From the NCBI RefSeq assembly GCF_008107695.1, contig NZ_VIRG01000036.1, positions 248,001-312,000 on the forward strand: a stretch of 64,000 bases of DNA, read 5' to 3'. The notes beneath the pieces were generated by a model. That model searched no databases. It saw only the letters and a list, made by a program, of their open reading frames with translations, and was not told where the DNA came from. A program made the position numbers and the translations under genes. The first letter of the stretch is position 1. Each line of letters starts with the position of its first letter. Source of the DNA: Stappia sp. BW2. GTDB taxonomy: Bacteria > Pseudomonadota > Alphaproteobacteria > Rhizobiales > Stappiaceae. This document shows, piece after piece, positions 9,124 to 18,471 of this stretch.

Positions 9124-10248
9124 ATGGGCGCCTACATCCTTCGCCGTTTGCTGCTGATGATACCGACGCTGGTCGGCATCATGGCCATCAACTTCGTCAT
9201 CATCCAGTTTGCGCCTGGCGGTCCGGTCGAGCGGGTCATCGCCCAGTTGCAGGGAACCGACGTTTCGGCAACGTCGCGGATCAGCGGCGGGGGCAGCGAC
9301 ATGCTGAGTGGCGGCAACGACGCGTCGGGAGGAAGCGGCTCAGCCTCCGCAGACGCTGGCAGCTCGAAATACCGTGGTGCGCAGGGACTGGACCCGGAGT
9401 TCATCAAGGAGCTGGAGCAGCAGTTCGGTTTTGACAAGCCGCCGCTGGAGCGGTTCCTGAAGATGCTGGGCAATTATGCCCTCTTCGATTTCGGCGAAAG
9501 CTATTTCCGGGACATCAAGATCCTCGACCTGATTGCCGAAAAGCTGCCGGTGTCGATTTCTCTCGGCCTCTGGATGACGCTGATTTCCTATGCGGTGTCC
9601 ATACCGCTCGGAATCCGCAAGGCCGTTTCAGACGGGTCCCGGTTCGATGTCTGGACCTCCGGTGTCATTGTGGTGGCCTACGCCATTCCCGGCTTTCTGT
9701 TTGCGGTTCTGCTGATCGTGCTTTTTGCCGGCGGGTCCTTCTGGGATATCTTCCCCTTGCGGGGGCTCGTCTCGGACGACTGGGAGCAGCTTTCCTGGCC
9801 GGCCCGGATCGCCGACTACTTCTGGCACCTTGCCCTGCCTTTGACGGCCATGGCCCTGTCTGCTTTCGCCACCACCACGCTTTTGACCAAGAATTCGTTC
9901 CTGGATGAGATCCGCAAGCAATATGTCATCACGGCACGGGCAAAGGGCCTGACGGAAAGCCAGGTGCTCTACGGTCATGTGTTCCGCAATGCCATGCTGA
10001 TCGTGGTGGCCGGTTTCCCGGGAGCCTTCATCTCGTCCTTCTTTGCCGGTTCGCTGCTCATCGAGACGATCTTCTCGCTCGACGGGCTCGGATTGCTCAG
10101 CTTTGAATCGGTGATCAACCGCGACTACGCGGTGGTCTTTGCAACGCTTTACATTTTCTCGCTCATGGGCCTTCTGGTGAACCTCATTTCCGACCTGACC
10201 TACACCTGGATCGATCCGCGGATCGACTTCGAAAGCAGGGAGGTCTGA
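9124..10248 (+). CDS. yejB: peptide ABC transporter permease YejB-like
   Basis: A 374-residue inner-membrane permease of the DppB/OppB/YejB family. It starts MGAYILRRLLLMIPTLVGIM and has six predicted helices. The EAA-type loop (ITARAKGLTESQVLYGHVFRN, about 275-295) docks the ATPase. Between helix 1 and the rest of the domain is an unusual Gly/Ser/Asp-rich periplasmic insertion (about 56-82), which is flexible and low in complexity. It lies 63 bp downstream of the second binding protein and only 3 bp before the next permease, so it is part of the same operon. Confidence 0.92.
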   Translation: MGAYILRRLLLMIPTLVGIMAINFVIIQFAPGGPVERVIAQLQGTDVSATSRISGGGSDMLSGGNDASGGSGSASADAGSSKYRGAQGLDPEFIKELEQQFGFDKPPLERFLKMLGNYALFDFGESYFRDIKILDLIAEKLPVSISLGLWMTLISYAVSIPLGIRKAVSDGSRFDVWTSGVIVVAYAIPGFLFAVLLIVLFAGGSFWDIFPLRGLVSDDWEQLSWPARIADYFWHLALPLTAMALSAFATTTLLTKNSFLDEIRKQYVITARAKGLTESQVLYGHVFRNAMLIVVAGFPGAFISSFFAGSLLIETIFSLDGLGLLSFESVINRDYAVVFATLYIFSLMGLLVNLISDLTYTWIDPRIDFESREV

Positions 10249-10251
10249 TTG

Positions 10252-11514
10252 ATGGCTACCGACTCAGGCAGTGACGCGGGAAGTGTGGAGTCCGATGCCG
10301 GCGGGCGTGAGACTGGCGGCTATGAAGCTGAAAGCCGCGAGCGGCTCCAGGCAGACTACCTTGATGCAGCCGAAACGGAAGACCGCGCGGGATTTGTCGT
10401 CCCGGCAGCCGCTCCCAGGGCCCGCCTGTCGCCGATCAACCAGCGGCGGCTGGCGAACTTCAAGGCCAACCGGCGAGGCTACTGGTCGCTCTGGATCTTC
10501 CTGGTGCTGTTCGTCGTGGCCATGCTGGCCGAATTCGTGACCAATGACCGGCCAATCCTGGTCTCCTACAAAGGCGAGCTGCTGACACCGGTCTTTGTGG
10601 ATTACCCGGAAGAAAAATTCGGCGGGTTCCTGGCTGTCACCGATTACCGCGATCCATTCATCCAGGAGGAAATCAACGCCAACGGCTGGATGCTGTGGCC
10701 GCCGGTGCGCTATTCCTACCGCTCGGTCAACAACGACATTCCGGTGCCTGCACCCGCGCCACCGTCCTGGACAATGGACAAGGAAAAGCGTTGCTCGCGT
10801 TATCCCCTCGGCGCGGAAGATCCCAATTGCGTCATGGGTAACTGGAACTGGCTCGGCACGGACGATCAGGGTCGGGACGTGCTTGCGCGTCTCGTCTACG
10901 GTTTTCGGATTTCCGTGCTTTTCGGCCTGGCGCTGACGCTGGCTTCTTCTGTCATCGGCATCGCCGCAGGTGCCGTACAGGGCTACTACGGCGGTTGGAC
11001 TGACCTTCTGTTCCAGCGCTTTATCGAGATATGGACGGCGGTGCCGACGCTGTATCTCATCCTGATCGTGTCGTCCTTCCTGGTCCCCGGCTTCTGGACC
11101 CTGTTCACCATCCTGCTGGCATTCTCCTGGGTGGCGCTGGTCGGTGTCGTGCGGGCGGAATTCCTGCGGGGCCGGAACCTGGAATATATTTCCGCGGCCC
11201 GGGCCCTCGGCGTTTCCAATCCGGTGATCATGTGGCGGCACCTGCTGCCCAACGCCATGGTGGCGACGCTGACTTTCATGCCCTTCATTCTCAACGGCTC
11301 GATTTCCACTTTGACGGCGCTGGATTTCCTTGGCTTCGGCCTGCCTCCGGGGTCGGCATCGCTGGGCGAATTGCTGGCGCAGGGCAAGAACAACCTTCAG
11401 GCACCCTGGCTCGGGATCACCGGCTTCATCGTTATTTCCTTGATGCTGAGCCTGTTGATCTTCATCGGCGAGGCCGTGCGCGATGCGTTCGATCCACGCA
11501 AGAGCCTGGCGTGA
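10252..11514 (+). CDS. yejE: peptide ABC transporter permease YejE-like
   Basis: A permease of about 420 residues, the partner of YejB. It has a long acidic cytoplasmic N-terminus (about 1-55), a first helix near residues 75-95 and a periplasmic segment of about 100 residues, which is typical of YejE and longer than in DppC. The binding-protein-dependent transport domain includes WNWLGTDDQGRDVLARLVYG and the EAA loop SAARALGVSNPVIMWRHLLP. I take the ATG at 10252 as the start, since the codon at 10249 is TTG. The coupling to yejB leaves little room for a separate promoter. Confidence 0.92.
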   Translation: MATDSGSDAGSVESDAGGRETGGYEAESRERLQADYLDAAETEDRAGFVVPAAAPRARLSPINQRRLANFKANRRGYWSLWIFLVLFVVAMLAEFVTNDRPILVSYKGELLTPVFVDYPEEKFGGFLAVTDYRDPFIQEEINANGWMLWPPVRYSYRSVNNDIPVPAPAPPSWTMDKEKRCSRYPLGAEDPNCVMGNWNWLGTDDQGRDVLARLVYGFRISVLFGLALTLASSVIGIAAGAVQGYYGGWTDLLFQRFIEIWTAVPTLYLILIVSSFLVPGFWTLFTILLAFSWVALVGVVRAEFLRGRNLEYISAARALGVSNPVIMWRHLLPNAMVATLTFMPFILNGSISTLTALDFLGFGLPPGSASLGELLAQGKNNLQAPWLGITGFIVISLMLSLLIFIGEAVRDAFDPRKSLA

Positions 11515-11524
11515 GGACACCAAC

Positions 11525-13156
11525 ATGACAAAAGAAACGCTCCTCTCCGTCGAAGACCTGTCCGTCGCCTTTTCGCAGGGCGGCCGGAGGAACCTTGCCG
11601 TTGACCGGGTCACCTTCGATATCAAGAAGGGAGAAACGGTCGCGCTGGTGGGCGAAAGCGGCTCCGGCAAGTCGGTGACCGCCCAGTCGATCCTGCGCCT
11701 TCTGCCCTATCCCGCCGCCTCGCATCCCTCCGGCCGTATCCTGATGAACGGTCAGGACCTTCTGGCGGTCAAGGAAGCCGAACTGCGCAAGGTGCGCGGC
11801 AACGGCATCTCCATGATTTTCCAGGAGCCTATGACCTCGCTCAATCCGCTGCATTCAGTGGAAAAGCAGGTTTCGGAAATCCTGAAGATCCACCGGGGCA
11901 TGAGCGATACCAAGGCGCGTGAGCGCGTGCTTGAACTGCTCAACCAGGTGGGCATCCGCGAGCCGGAAAAACGCCTCAACTCCTACCCGCACCAGCTCTC
12001 CGGTGGTCAGCGCCAGCGCGTGATGATCGCCATGTCGCTGGCCAACGAGCCGGAGCTGTTGATTGCTGACGAGCCGACGACGGCCCTCGACGTCACGGTT
12101 CAGGCGCAGATTCTGGAACTCCTGAAGGATCTGCAAAGCCGGCACGGCATGGCGATGCTGTTCATCACCCATGATCTGGGCATCGTGCGCAAGTTCGCCG
12201 ACCGGGTCTGCGTGATGACCAAGGGCAAGATCGTTGAACAGGGGCCGGTTGCCGATATCTTCGACCGGCCGCAGCACGCCTACACCAAACATCTTCTCAC
12301 GGCGGAACCGAAGGGTGAGCCGCCGGCGACCGACAAGAGCAAGCCGATTGTGGTTCAGGCCGACGATCTGAAGGTGTGGTTCCCGGTCAAGCGCGGCTTC
12401 CTGCGCAAGACCGTCGACCACATCAAGGCGGTTGATGGCATCGATGTGGAAGTGCGGCAGGGACAGACCCTCGGGATCGTGGGAGAAAGCGGATCTGGCA
12501 AGACAACACTCGGCCTCGCGATCCTGCGCATGATTTCCTCCACCGGCCGGATTGCCTTCAACGGTTCGGAAATCCAGAAGAATTCCTGGAAGGAAATGCG
12601 GCCGCTGCGCCGGGACATGCAGATTGTCTTTCAGGACCCCTTCGGGGCGCTCAGCCCGCGCATGTCGGTGGCCGACATCGTCGGCGAGGGCCTGCAGGTG
12701 CATTTTCCCGGCATCTCCTCCGAGGAGCGCGACCGCAAGGTGGCCAAGGCGCTGGAGGAAGTCGGGCTCGATGCGTCCACCCGTCATCGCTACCCGCATG
12801 AATTCTCCGGCGGTCAGCGTCAGCGCATCTCCATCGCCCGGGCCATGGTTCTGGAGCCGAAATTCGTGATGCTGGACGAACCGACGTCGGCCCTCGACAT
12901 GAGCGTTCAGGCCCAGGTGGTCGATCTATTGCGCGATCTCCAGAAAGCGCATGGCCTTGCCTATCTGTTCATTTCCCACGACCTGAAGGTTGTTCGGGCG
13001 CTGGCCAACGAGGTCATCGTCATGCGTCAGGGCAAGGTGGTGGAGCAGGGGTCATCCGAACAGATCTTCGATGCGCCGAAAACCGATTACACCAAGGCCC
13101 TGATGGCCGCTGCCTTCCGTCTGGAAGCAGCGCCGGAAGGTGTGGTGAGCGCCTGA
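11525..13156 (+). CDS. yejF: double ABC ATPase of the peptide importer, YejF-like
   Basis: One polypeptide of about 543 residues carries two nucleotide-binding domains, which is characteristic of YejF. Each has a Walker A motif (GESGSGKS near the start of domain 1, GESGSGKT in domain 2), an LSGGQRQR or FSGGQRQR signature and a Walker B motif (LLIADEPT, FVMLDEPT). An oligopeptide-transporter C-terminal segment follows domain 1 (GPVADIFDRPQHAYTKHLL). The ATG at 11525 sits 8 nt after a GAGGA ribosome-binding sequence. The frame is open from 11483, but that part overlaps the end of yejE. It powers uptake through the two permeases upstream. Confidence 0.94.
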   Translation: MTKETLLSVEDLSVAFSQGGRRNLAVDRVTFDIKKGETVALVGESGSGKSVTAQSILRLLPYPAASHPSGRILMNGQDLLAVKEAELRKVRGNGISMIFQEPMTSLNPLHSVEKQVSEILKIHRGMSDTKARERVLELLNQVGIREPEKRLNSYPHQLSGGQRQRVMIAMSLANEPELLIADEPTTALDVTVQAQILELLKDLQSRHGMAMLFITHDLGIVRKFADRVCVMTKGKIVEQGPVADIFDRPQHAYTKHLLTAEPKGEPPATDKSKPIVVQADDLKVWFPVKRGFLRKTVDHIKAVDGIDVEVRQGQTLGIVGESGSGKTTLGLAILRMISSTGRIAFNGSEIQKNSWKEMRPLRRDMQIVFQDPFGALSPRMSVADIVGEGLQVHFPGISSEERDRKVAKALEEVGLDASTRHRYPHEFSGGQRQRISIARAMVLEPKFVMLDEPTSALDMSVQAQVVDLLRDLQKAHGLAYLFISHDLKVVRALANEVIVMRQGKVVEQGSSEQIFDAPKTDYTKALMAAAFRLEAAPEGVVSA

Positions 13157-13235
13157 CGTGCCCCACCTGATTGACGGCGGTGGGCAATGCGCACCGCCCC
13201 TTCGAATGGGGTGACGAGGCCTTGAGCGTCCTCTC

Positions 13236-13264
13236 GGGCCGCCGTCGATGCGGCCTATTTTTTT
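13236..13264 (+). terminator. Rho-independent terminator of the Yej operon
   Basis: The stem GGCCGC (13237-13242) pairs with GCGGCC (13250-13255) and is followed by a run of seven T residues, about 80 bp after the yejF stop. It closes the five-gene operon. Confidence 0.8.
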
Positions 13265-13366
13265 GCCTTGCTGTTGTTCCCGTCCACTGTCCCGATCATC
13301 AGGAAACACGCAGGCAAAGCCCTGCAAGCAGGCTCATGCCGTCCGGAAAATCAGGATTGAACCGGG

Positions 13367-14632
13367 TCAGCGCTCGGGCATCGACCAGTCGTCGGGCTGC
13401 TTCTTGCGTTCTCGCAGTTTGAGCGCAAGACCGATGGAAACACCGACACCGATAGCAACGGTCAGATCGATCAGAACCGTGAGGATCAAGGTGGTCAGGA
13501 GCAGCAGCCGGTCCGCCATCGGTGCACTCAGATAGGATTTCCACTTGTGCGGTTCGCTCATGCCCCAGGCGGTCAGAACCAGCAGGGCCGCCATAGCGGG
13601 CAAGGCCAGATATCCGGCCAGAGGCGCGGCAACCAGCATGATCAGCAGGATGGTGAACGCGTGCACCAGACCGGAAACGGGTGTTTTGCCGCCGGCCCGC
13701 ACGTTGGTGGCCGTGCGTGCAATGGCGCCCGTGGCGGGCAGGCCGCCGAAGAGGGAAGATGCGATGTTTGCCGTTCCCTGGGCCAGCATTTCGGCATTGG
13801 GGCGGTGGCTGCCCTCGATCATTCTGTCAGCAACCATCGCTGACAGAAGCGATTCCACCCCGGCCAGAAAGGCAATCACGATGGCGGAGGGAAACAGTTC
13901 CACCACTCGTGCGATCGTGACGCTCGGCAGCTCCGGAAATGGCAGCGTGTTGGGCAGGGCACCGAAGCGCGAGGCAATGGTTTCCACCGGCAGGGTGGCC
14001 AGGACCGCAACCAGCGACGCTGCGGACACGGCAACGATCAGTCCCGGAAAGGCGGGTGCCAGACGGCGCAGGGCAACGATCAGCACAAGCGTGACCAGGG
14101 CAAGGACGCTGGCGGCAAGAGACGCGGTATCCCGCGCTTCCCACAGGACGGGAAGCTTTTCCAGAAAGTCCGCGGGAACCTCCGAGATCTGAAGGCCGAA
14201 AAAATCCTTGATCTGGCTGGAGGCAATGATGACTGCGATGCCGATGGTAAACCCGTTGACCACGGCCTCCGGCACATAGCGGATCAATCTGCCGATCCGG
14301 AAATATCCGCCGATCAGAAGCAGTATCCCGGCCATGAAGGTGGCCAGAACCAACCCGTCATATCCGTGGTCGGCTATGACACCGTAGACCACCACGATGA
14401 ACGCACCGGTCGGCCCACCGATCTGTACGCGGCTGCCGCCCAGAAGCGAGATGAAGAAACCGCCGACGATCGCTGTCACCAGGCCTTTGGCCGGATCGGC
14501 GCCTGACGCGATGGCGATTGCCAGGCTGAGCGGCAAGGCGACCATGGCAACGGTTATCCCGGCGACAAGGTCGGCACGGAAAAGCGGCAGGGAATATTCC
14601 TGCAAGGTGGTAACGATCTTGGGGAGCCGCAT
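13367..14632 (-). CDS. SulP-family anion transporter lacking a STAS domain
   Basis: A 421-residue inner-membrane SulP/SLC26-family permease with about ten or eleven hydrophobic segments. Family motifs include VAGITVAMVALPLSLAIA (about 22-39), a GGSRVQIGGPTGAF segment and GFTIGIAVIIASSQIKDFFG. Typical members have a C-terminal cytoplasmic STAS domain and about 550 residues. This one stops just after the membrane part with a basic tail (LRERKKQPDDW). No remnant STAS sequence is obvious in the 200 bp downstream, so this is a short form rather than a clear frameshift. The transported anion (sulfate, bicarbonate or other) cannot be told. Confidence 0.85.
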   Translation of the reverse strand: MRLPKIVTTLQEYSLPLFRADLVAGITVAMVALPLSLAIAIASGADPAKGLVTAIVGGFFISLLGGSRVQIGGPTGAFIVVVYGVIADHGYDGLVLATFMAGILLLIGGYFRIGRLIRYVPEAVVNGFTIGIAVIIASSQIKDFFGLQISEVPADFLEKLPVLWEARDTASLAASVLALVTLVLIVALRRLAPAFPGLIVAVSAASLVAVLATLPVETIASRFGALPNTLPFPELPSVTIARVVELFPSAIVIAFLAGVESLLSAMVADRMIEGSHRPNAEMLAQGTANIASSLFGGLPATGAIARTATNVRAGGKTPVSGLVHAFTILLIMLVAAPLAGYLALPAMAALLVLTAWGMSEPHKWKSYLSAPMADRLLLLTTLILTVLIDLTVAIGVGVSIGLALKLRERKKQPDDWSMPER

Positions 14633-14812
14633 GAAGGCACCAGAGTAATACTGAGGAAGGATGTGCGCACAGTCTTTCGCAGTGCACGCATAAAATCAAC
14701 TGTTTGTTGAAACCGATGCGCCGCGGCGCTTGGTCACGCCGGGTTCAAGGCGGAAAGGGCTGCGTTCACAGAGGGTTCCAAATACAACCTTTAAGGGTGT
14801 AAGTCGCGCTTT

Positions 14813-16045
14813 CTATCCGACCCAGCATGTTGCAAAGAAGCCGTTCTTCTCCTGATCCTTGCCGATCGATCGGCGGGTCTTGAAGCCGATCAGGCCATCG
14901 GCGCCACCGACATCATGCCCAAGGCCTTCGAGCCTCTGCTGAAGGTTCCGCACAGCGCCCCGGGTGGTTTCCTTCATCGGTTTCCAGTTGCCGACGAAAC
15001 CGTTGTTGTTGCCATAGCGGTCTGCCAGGTGACCGACGAAGAGCGCGTAGGTGTCGCTCTCGTTGTAGTCCTTGATGACATAGAAATTTTCCGTGGCAAT
15101 GAAGGCCGGGCCATACCGGCCCGCGGGCAACAGGATGTTGCCTGGCTGGTTGATTTCATTGGCCGGAAAGGGTTTGCCGCTGACACGTTTGATGCCCTCG
15201 CGCACGAAGTCGGAAATCTTCTGGCGGTTGTCCGGCCCCTCCCGCGTACATGAAACGTTGTCGGGCAGGAACACCTCATAGCCCCAGTCCCGGCCGGACA
15301 CCCAGCCATGGGCCGAAAGGTAATGGGCGATGGAGGCCATGGTGTCGACGTCGGAGGTCCAGATGTTGCGCTTGCCGTCGCCGTCGAAATCGACAGCGTA
15401 TTTCCAGAAGGAGGACGGCAGGAATTGCGGTTGCCCCATGGCGCCACCCCACGAGCTTTTCATGCCTTTCCTGGATACGTCGCCATTTTGAAGGATCTTC
15501 AGTCCGGCGATCAGCTCTCCTTTGAAGAAGTCCGGCCTCTGCCCCATGAACGCCTGTGTCGCCAGGACACGGATGGCGTCGTAAGGAATCTTTGCGCCGC
15601 CGTAGCCCGATTCCCTTGCCCAGATCGCCAGGATGATCCGGCTGGGCACGCCGTATTTCGCTTCGATCCGCGACAGGACGGCCGCATGTTTTTTCATCAA
15701 TGACCGCCCGCGCGGCACAAGGGCGTTGAACTGGCTGTCCCGGAAGTAGCGGCTGGGAGAGCTGAACTCGGCCTGAAAGTTGATCTTGGGCGGCTTGCCC
15801 TTGCCCCCGGGCCCGACCAGACCGGGCAGGGAAGTGTCAGGGGTCAAACCTTTCAGTTCCCGGTCCAGTGTCGCCTGGGAAATGCCCTGCTGGCGTGCCG
15901 CCGGGATGACGTCAGACGACAGGAACTGACGGAACTGGGCGTCGTATTGACCGGCCCGTGCGGGCAGCATGGCAGCGGCAAGACAGGTCAGGGTCGCAAG
16001 AACAAGCTTCGGCAGGCGGCAGATCACATGAGGCTCCCGGATCAC
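14813..16045 (-). CDS. lytic murein transglycosylase (MltB/SLT_2 family) with peptidoglycan-binding domain
   Basis: A 410-residue exported lytic transglycosylase that cleaves the MurNAc-GlcNAc bond with 1,6-anhydro ring formation. A signal peptide ends near AMLPARAGQYD (about residue 32). The SLT_2 catalytic domain contains IWARESGYGG, where the glutamate is the expected acid/base residue, and GAMGQPQFLPSS. A C-terminal peptidoglycan-binding-1 type domain (about 335-400) contains VRNLQQRLEGLGHDVGGADGLIG. No lipobox is apparent, so it is probably a soluble periplasmic enzyme. It is monocistronic, as the next minus-strand gene ends 48 bp upstream of its start. Confidence 0.92.
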   Translation of the reverse strand: MIREPHVICRLPKLVLATLTCLAAAMLPARAGQYDAQFRQFLSSDVIPAARQQGISQATLDRELKGLTPDTSLPGLVGPGGKGKPPKINFQAEFSSPSRYFRDSQFNALVPRGRSLMKKHAAVLSRIEAKYGVPSRIILAIWARESGYGGAKIPYDAIRVLATQAFMGQRPDFFKGELIAGLKILQNGDVSRKGMKSSWGGAMGQPQFLPSSFWKYAVDFDGDGKRNIWTSDVDTMASIAHYLSAHGWVSGRDWGYEVFLPDNVSCTREGPDNRQKISDFVREGIKRVSGKPFPANEINQPGNILLPAGRYGPAFIATENFYVIKDYNESDTYALFVGHLADRYGNNNGFVGNWKPMKETTRGAVRNLQQRLEGLGHDVGGADGLIGFKTRRSIGKDQEKNGFFATCWVG

Positions 16046-16093
16046 GAATGGTCCCTGCAGCCTAACATGTTCCAGGTCTGCGTCCGACCGTGC

Positions 16094-16672
16094 TTAAAGG
16101 TCTGTCCAAGCCAAATTGCGCCCGGCTTGGGTCATCAGCCAGGACTTTTCGAGCCGATACCAGCTGCCGCCGCGTCTCTGATCGTGTTGCCGGGAAATCG
16201 GTGTGGCCATGAGGTGGCACATCAGCAGCGTGCCAACAGCGCCATGACCGACGAACAGGACTGGGTCTTCTTCCCCAACGTGGCGCAGGGCGCTTCTGAC
16301 GCCGTTGACGATCCGGTCCTGGGCATCGATCGCCCGCTCCCAGCCGCGCACCGATGTGTATGGATCGGCAAAGAAAAGATCGGCAGTCTGCTCGAACTCT
16401 TCCGGAGGCAGAAAGCCTGTTGCGCTGCGGTCGTTCTCATGCAGGAAAGGCAGCGCCCGCTGGAAGACGCCCATGCGGCCGGCAAAGACCTGAGCGGTTT
16501 CGAGCGCCTTCTTTTCCGTGCTGGAAATCACCTGGCGGATGTCTTTGGCAAAGGGCAGGAAGGCAGCTTTCGCCGCCCGCTCACGTCCCGTCTCAGACAG
16601 GCCCCACTCGGGGACGGGGATATCCGGATCGATGACAACCTCCGGATGGGTCAGATAGGCGCACCAGGTCAT
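16094..16672 (-). CDS. histidine-phosphatase-like protein with altered RHG motif
   Basis: A 192-residue member of the histidine phosphatase (phosphoglycerate mutase-like) superfamily. The catalytic His9 is present, but the usual RHG is replaced by THP (YLTHPEV, residues 6-12). The second histidine is in VGHGAVGTLL near the C-terminal third. The segment WGLSETGRERA follows, as in the family. The Arg to Thr change should weaken phosphate binding, so activity is uncertain. I recall similar LTHP variants in other alphaproteobacteria, so it may be a conserved subfamily rather than a damaged gene. Its start overlaps the nudC stop by one base (TGATG), which suggests translational coupling. Confidence 0.75.
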   Translation of the reverse strand: MTWCAYLTHPEVVIDPDIPVPEWGLSETGRERAAKAAFLPFAKDIRQVISSTEKKALETAQVFAGRMGVFQRALPFLHENDRSATGFLPPEEFEQTADLFFADPYTSVRGWERAIDAQDRIVNGVRSALRHVGEEDPVLFVGHGAVGTLLMCHLMATPISRQHDQRRGGSWYRLEKSWLMTQAGRNLAWTDL

Positions 16673-17622
16673 CAGAGCGTTCCGTCGAGCCAGCCCTTGA
16701 TCAGTTCAAAGGCGATGGAGATCGAAGGCGGTATCCTGTGGCCTTCCGGATGCGTGCCGGCCACCATTTGCCGCACTTCCTCCCGGTCGCACCATTTGCA
16801 GGCCTCCAGCTCGTCGTCTTCGATGGCGATCTCGAACGACGTCGCCTTGCCAATGCAGCCGAGCATCAGATTGGCCGGAAAGGGCCAGGGCTGGTTGGCA
16901 AGCAGACGAACATCGCCAACGATGATGCCGCTTTCTTCCAGCGTCTCGCGCCGCACGGCCTGTTCGATGGTTTCACCCGGCTCCATGAAGCCGGCAAGAG
17001 TGGTGTAAATGCCCTCCGCGAGCCGGGCCGGGCGGCCCAGCAGGGCCTTGTCGCCGCTCTCGTCGGTAATCAGCATGATCACACACGGGTCCGTGCGCGG
17101 AAAATGCTGTCCGCCGCAGGACGGGCAATCGCGCCGGTATCCGGCTTCGGCCAGCCGGCTCTTTTCGCCGCAGCGCGAACAGAACTGGTGGGTGCGGTGC
17201 CAGTGGATCAGGGCGCGTGCCTGCGCAAGCGCACCCGCGTCCTGCGGGGCGAAGGCATTCTCCAAGGTAAGGGTTCGCAAGTCGATGAGTTGAAGGTCGG
17301 TGCGCTCCGCAAGGTCTTCGTCCGTTGCCGGCAGGGCAGCTGCAAACAGCGCCTCTCCGTTTTCCGGACGCAGACCAAGGAAGATCAACTCTTCCCGCAC
17401 GGCGCCAAGCGACAGGGCGTCCTCCACTCGGTGCCCGACAGAAGGGCTTTCACCTGCCTTGAAGACCAGCGTCCGATCCGTCGACAGCACGATCCGTGTG
17501 TCCGGCTTTTCCAGAAGTGCGGTAAGGTAAGCGGTGTCGCCACGCCGTGTCGATTGCCGGTCGAGCGTATTGCCGAGGAAACTCATTTCCATGGCCAGGG
17601 AACCGGCAGATGTGGCGAGCAT
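16672..17622 (-). CDS. nudC: NAD(H) pyrophosphatase (NudC-type Nudix hydrolase)
   Basis: A 316-residue Nudix enzyme that hydrolyses NADH to NMNH and AMP and, in the NudC group, can remove NAD caps from RNA. An N-terminal NUDIX-like domain precedes a four-cysteine zinc ribbon (CSRCG at about 156-160 and CPSCG at about 175-179). A full Nudix box starts at GFMEPGETIEQA and ends RETLEESGI. The order zinc ribbon then Nudix box is diagnostic of NudC. The exact start is unsure: later methionines at residues 11 and 13 are alternatives to the first. It is cotranscribed with the downstream histidine-phosphatase-like gene. Confidence 0.92.
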   Translation of the reverse strand: MLATSAGSLAMEMSFLGNTLDRQSTRRGDTAYLTALLEKPDTRIVLSTDRTLVFKAGESPSVGHRVEDALSLGAVREELIFLGLRPENGEALFAAALPATDEDLAERTDLQLIDLRTLTLENAFAPQDAGALAQARALIHWHRTHQFCSRCGEKSRLAEAGYRRDCPSCGGQHFPRTDPCVIMLITDESGDKALLGRPARLAEGIYTTLAGFMEPGETIEQAVRRETLEESGIIVGDVRLLANQPWPFPANLMLGCIGKATSFEIAIEDDELEACKWCDREEVRQMVAGTHPEGHRIPPSISIAFELIKGWLDGTL

Positions 17623-17795
17623 GTCAAAGTCCTTGGAAGAGAAGGGAGCGAGTTCGAAAGACGGTGGATCTTCATCTAATGCATTTTGAGGCGCGGAGAA
17701 ACCGCTTCCCGCGACTGCCGCCTGTTACGTCTGCTGTCGGGCGCACCTGAAGTCAAACCAACAGGAGGGGCAAGAGCGCGCGGCGGCACCGGAAA

Positions 17796-18215
17796 TCAAT
17801 CCTCGTCACCTGTAAGGGCATCCCGCAGCTTTTCGATCAGGGATTCCACTTTGTCGTGGGAATATGCCTGCGCCGGCGCGGCGCCCCAGACCGGGCCAGG
17901 CCAGGCGGCATCTTCCCGGTAACGGGCAATCACGTGAACATGCAGTTGCGACACCTGGTTTCCGAGAGCGCCGACATTGAGCTTTTCGCAATCGGTGACC
18001 TCACGCAGCGCCTGGCTGGCCAGGGCGATTTCACGCATCAACTGCATCTGTTCCGCGTCTTCCAGGTCGATGATCTCGACAAGATCCGATTTGCGCGGAA
18101 CAAGCATCAACCAGGGATAATTGGCATCTTTCAGCAGACGGACGGTGCACAGCGTCAGATCGGTGATGAAGTAACTGTCGCCTTCAAGACGCGGATTAAG
18201 GGAAAAGGATGACAT
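17796..18215 (-). CDS. HIT-family protein
   Basis: A 139-residue histidine-triad-fold protein, probably a nucleotidyl hydrolase or transferase acting on small nucleotides. The signature reads LHVHVIARYR at 91-100. His92 and His94 (the expected nucleophile) are kept, but the third histidine of HxHxH is Ile96. A WPGPVWG segment follows, a feature I associate with an alphaproteobacterial HIT subgroup. The physiological substrate is unknown. It is a single minus-strand gene next to the divergent SRP RNA gene. Confidence 0.85.
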   Translation of the reverse strand: MSSFSLNPRLEGDSYFITDLTLCTVRLLKDANYPWLMLVPRKSDLVEIIDLEDAEQMQLMREIALASQALREVTDCEKLNVGALGNQVSQLHVHVIARYREDAAWPGPVWGAAPAQAYSHDKVESLIEKLRDALTGDED

Positions 18216-18345
18216 GAAACGACTCCGGACAGAATTTCCCGAAGGCTACACGCTTCGTGCCGGGTTTGGGAGTGTGATTTCCCGGCGAACAAAAAACCGT
18301 GTTTCCCTCTTGCCAAACCCCATCATCCTTCTGATATAAGGCCCT

Positions 18346-18444
18346 CGGGAGGTTGGTGGTGGACGAGCCACTCGCCAACCGGGTCAGGTCCGGAAGGAAG
18401 CAGCCCTAACGAGCCTCGGCACGGGTCATCGTGCCAGCCTCCCA
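18346..18444 (+). ncRNA. ffs: signal recognition particle RNA (4.5S, small bacterial type)
   Basis: The diagnostic SRP domain IV internal-loop and tetraloop region GGTCAGGTCCGGAAGGAAGC lies at about 18382-18401. The terminal strands pair (GGGAGGTTGG near 18348 with CCAGCCTCCC near 18434), giving one long hairpin of about 100 nt. The RNA binds Ffh and targets nascent membrane proteins to the translocon. It is an Alu-less short form, as expected for Proteobacteria. An intrinsic terminator follows. The ends are given to within a few bases. Confidence 0.95.
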
Positions 18445-18471
18445 CCCTCTTAAAAGCTTCAAGCTTTGCCA

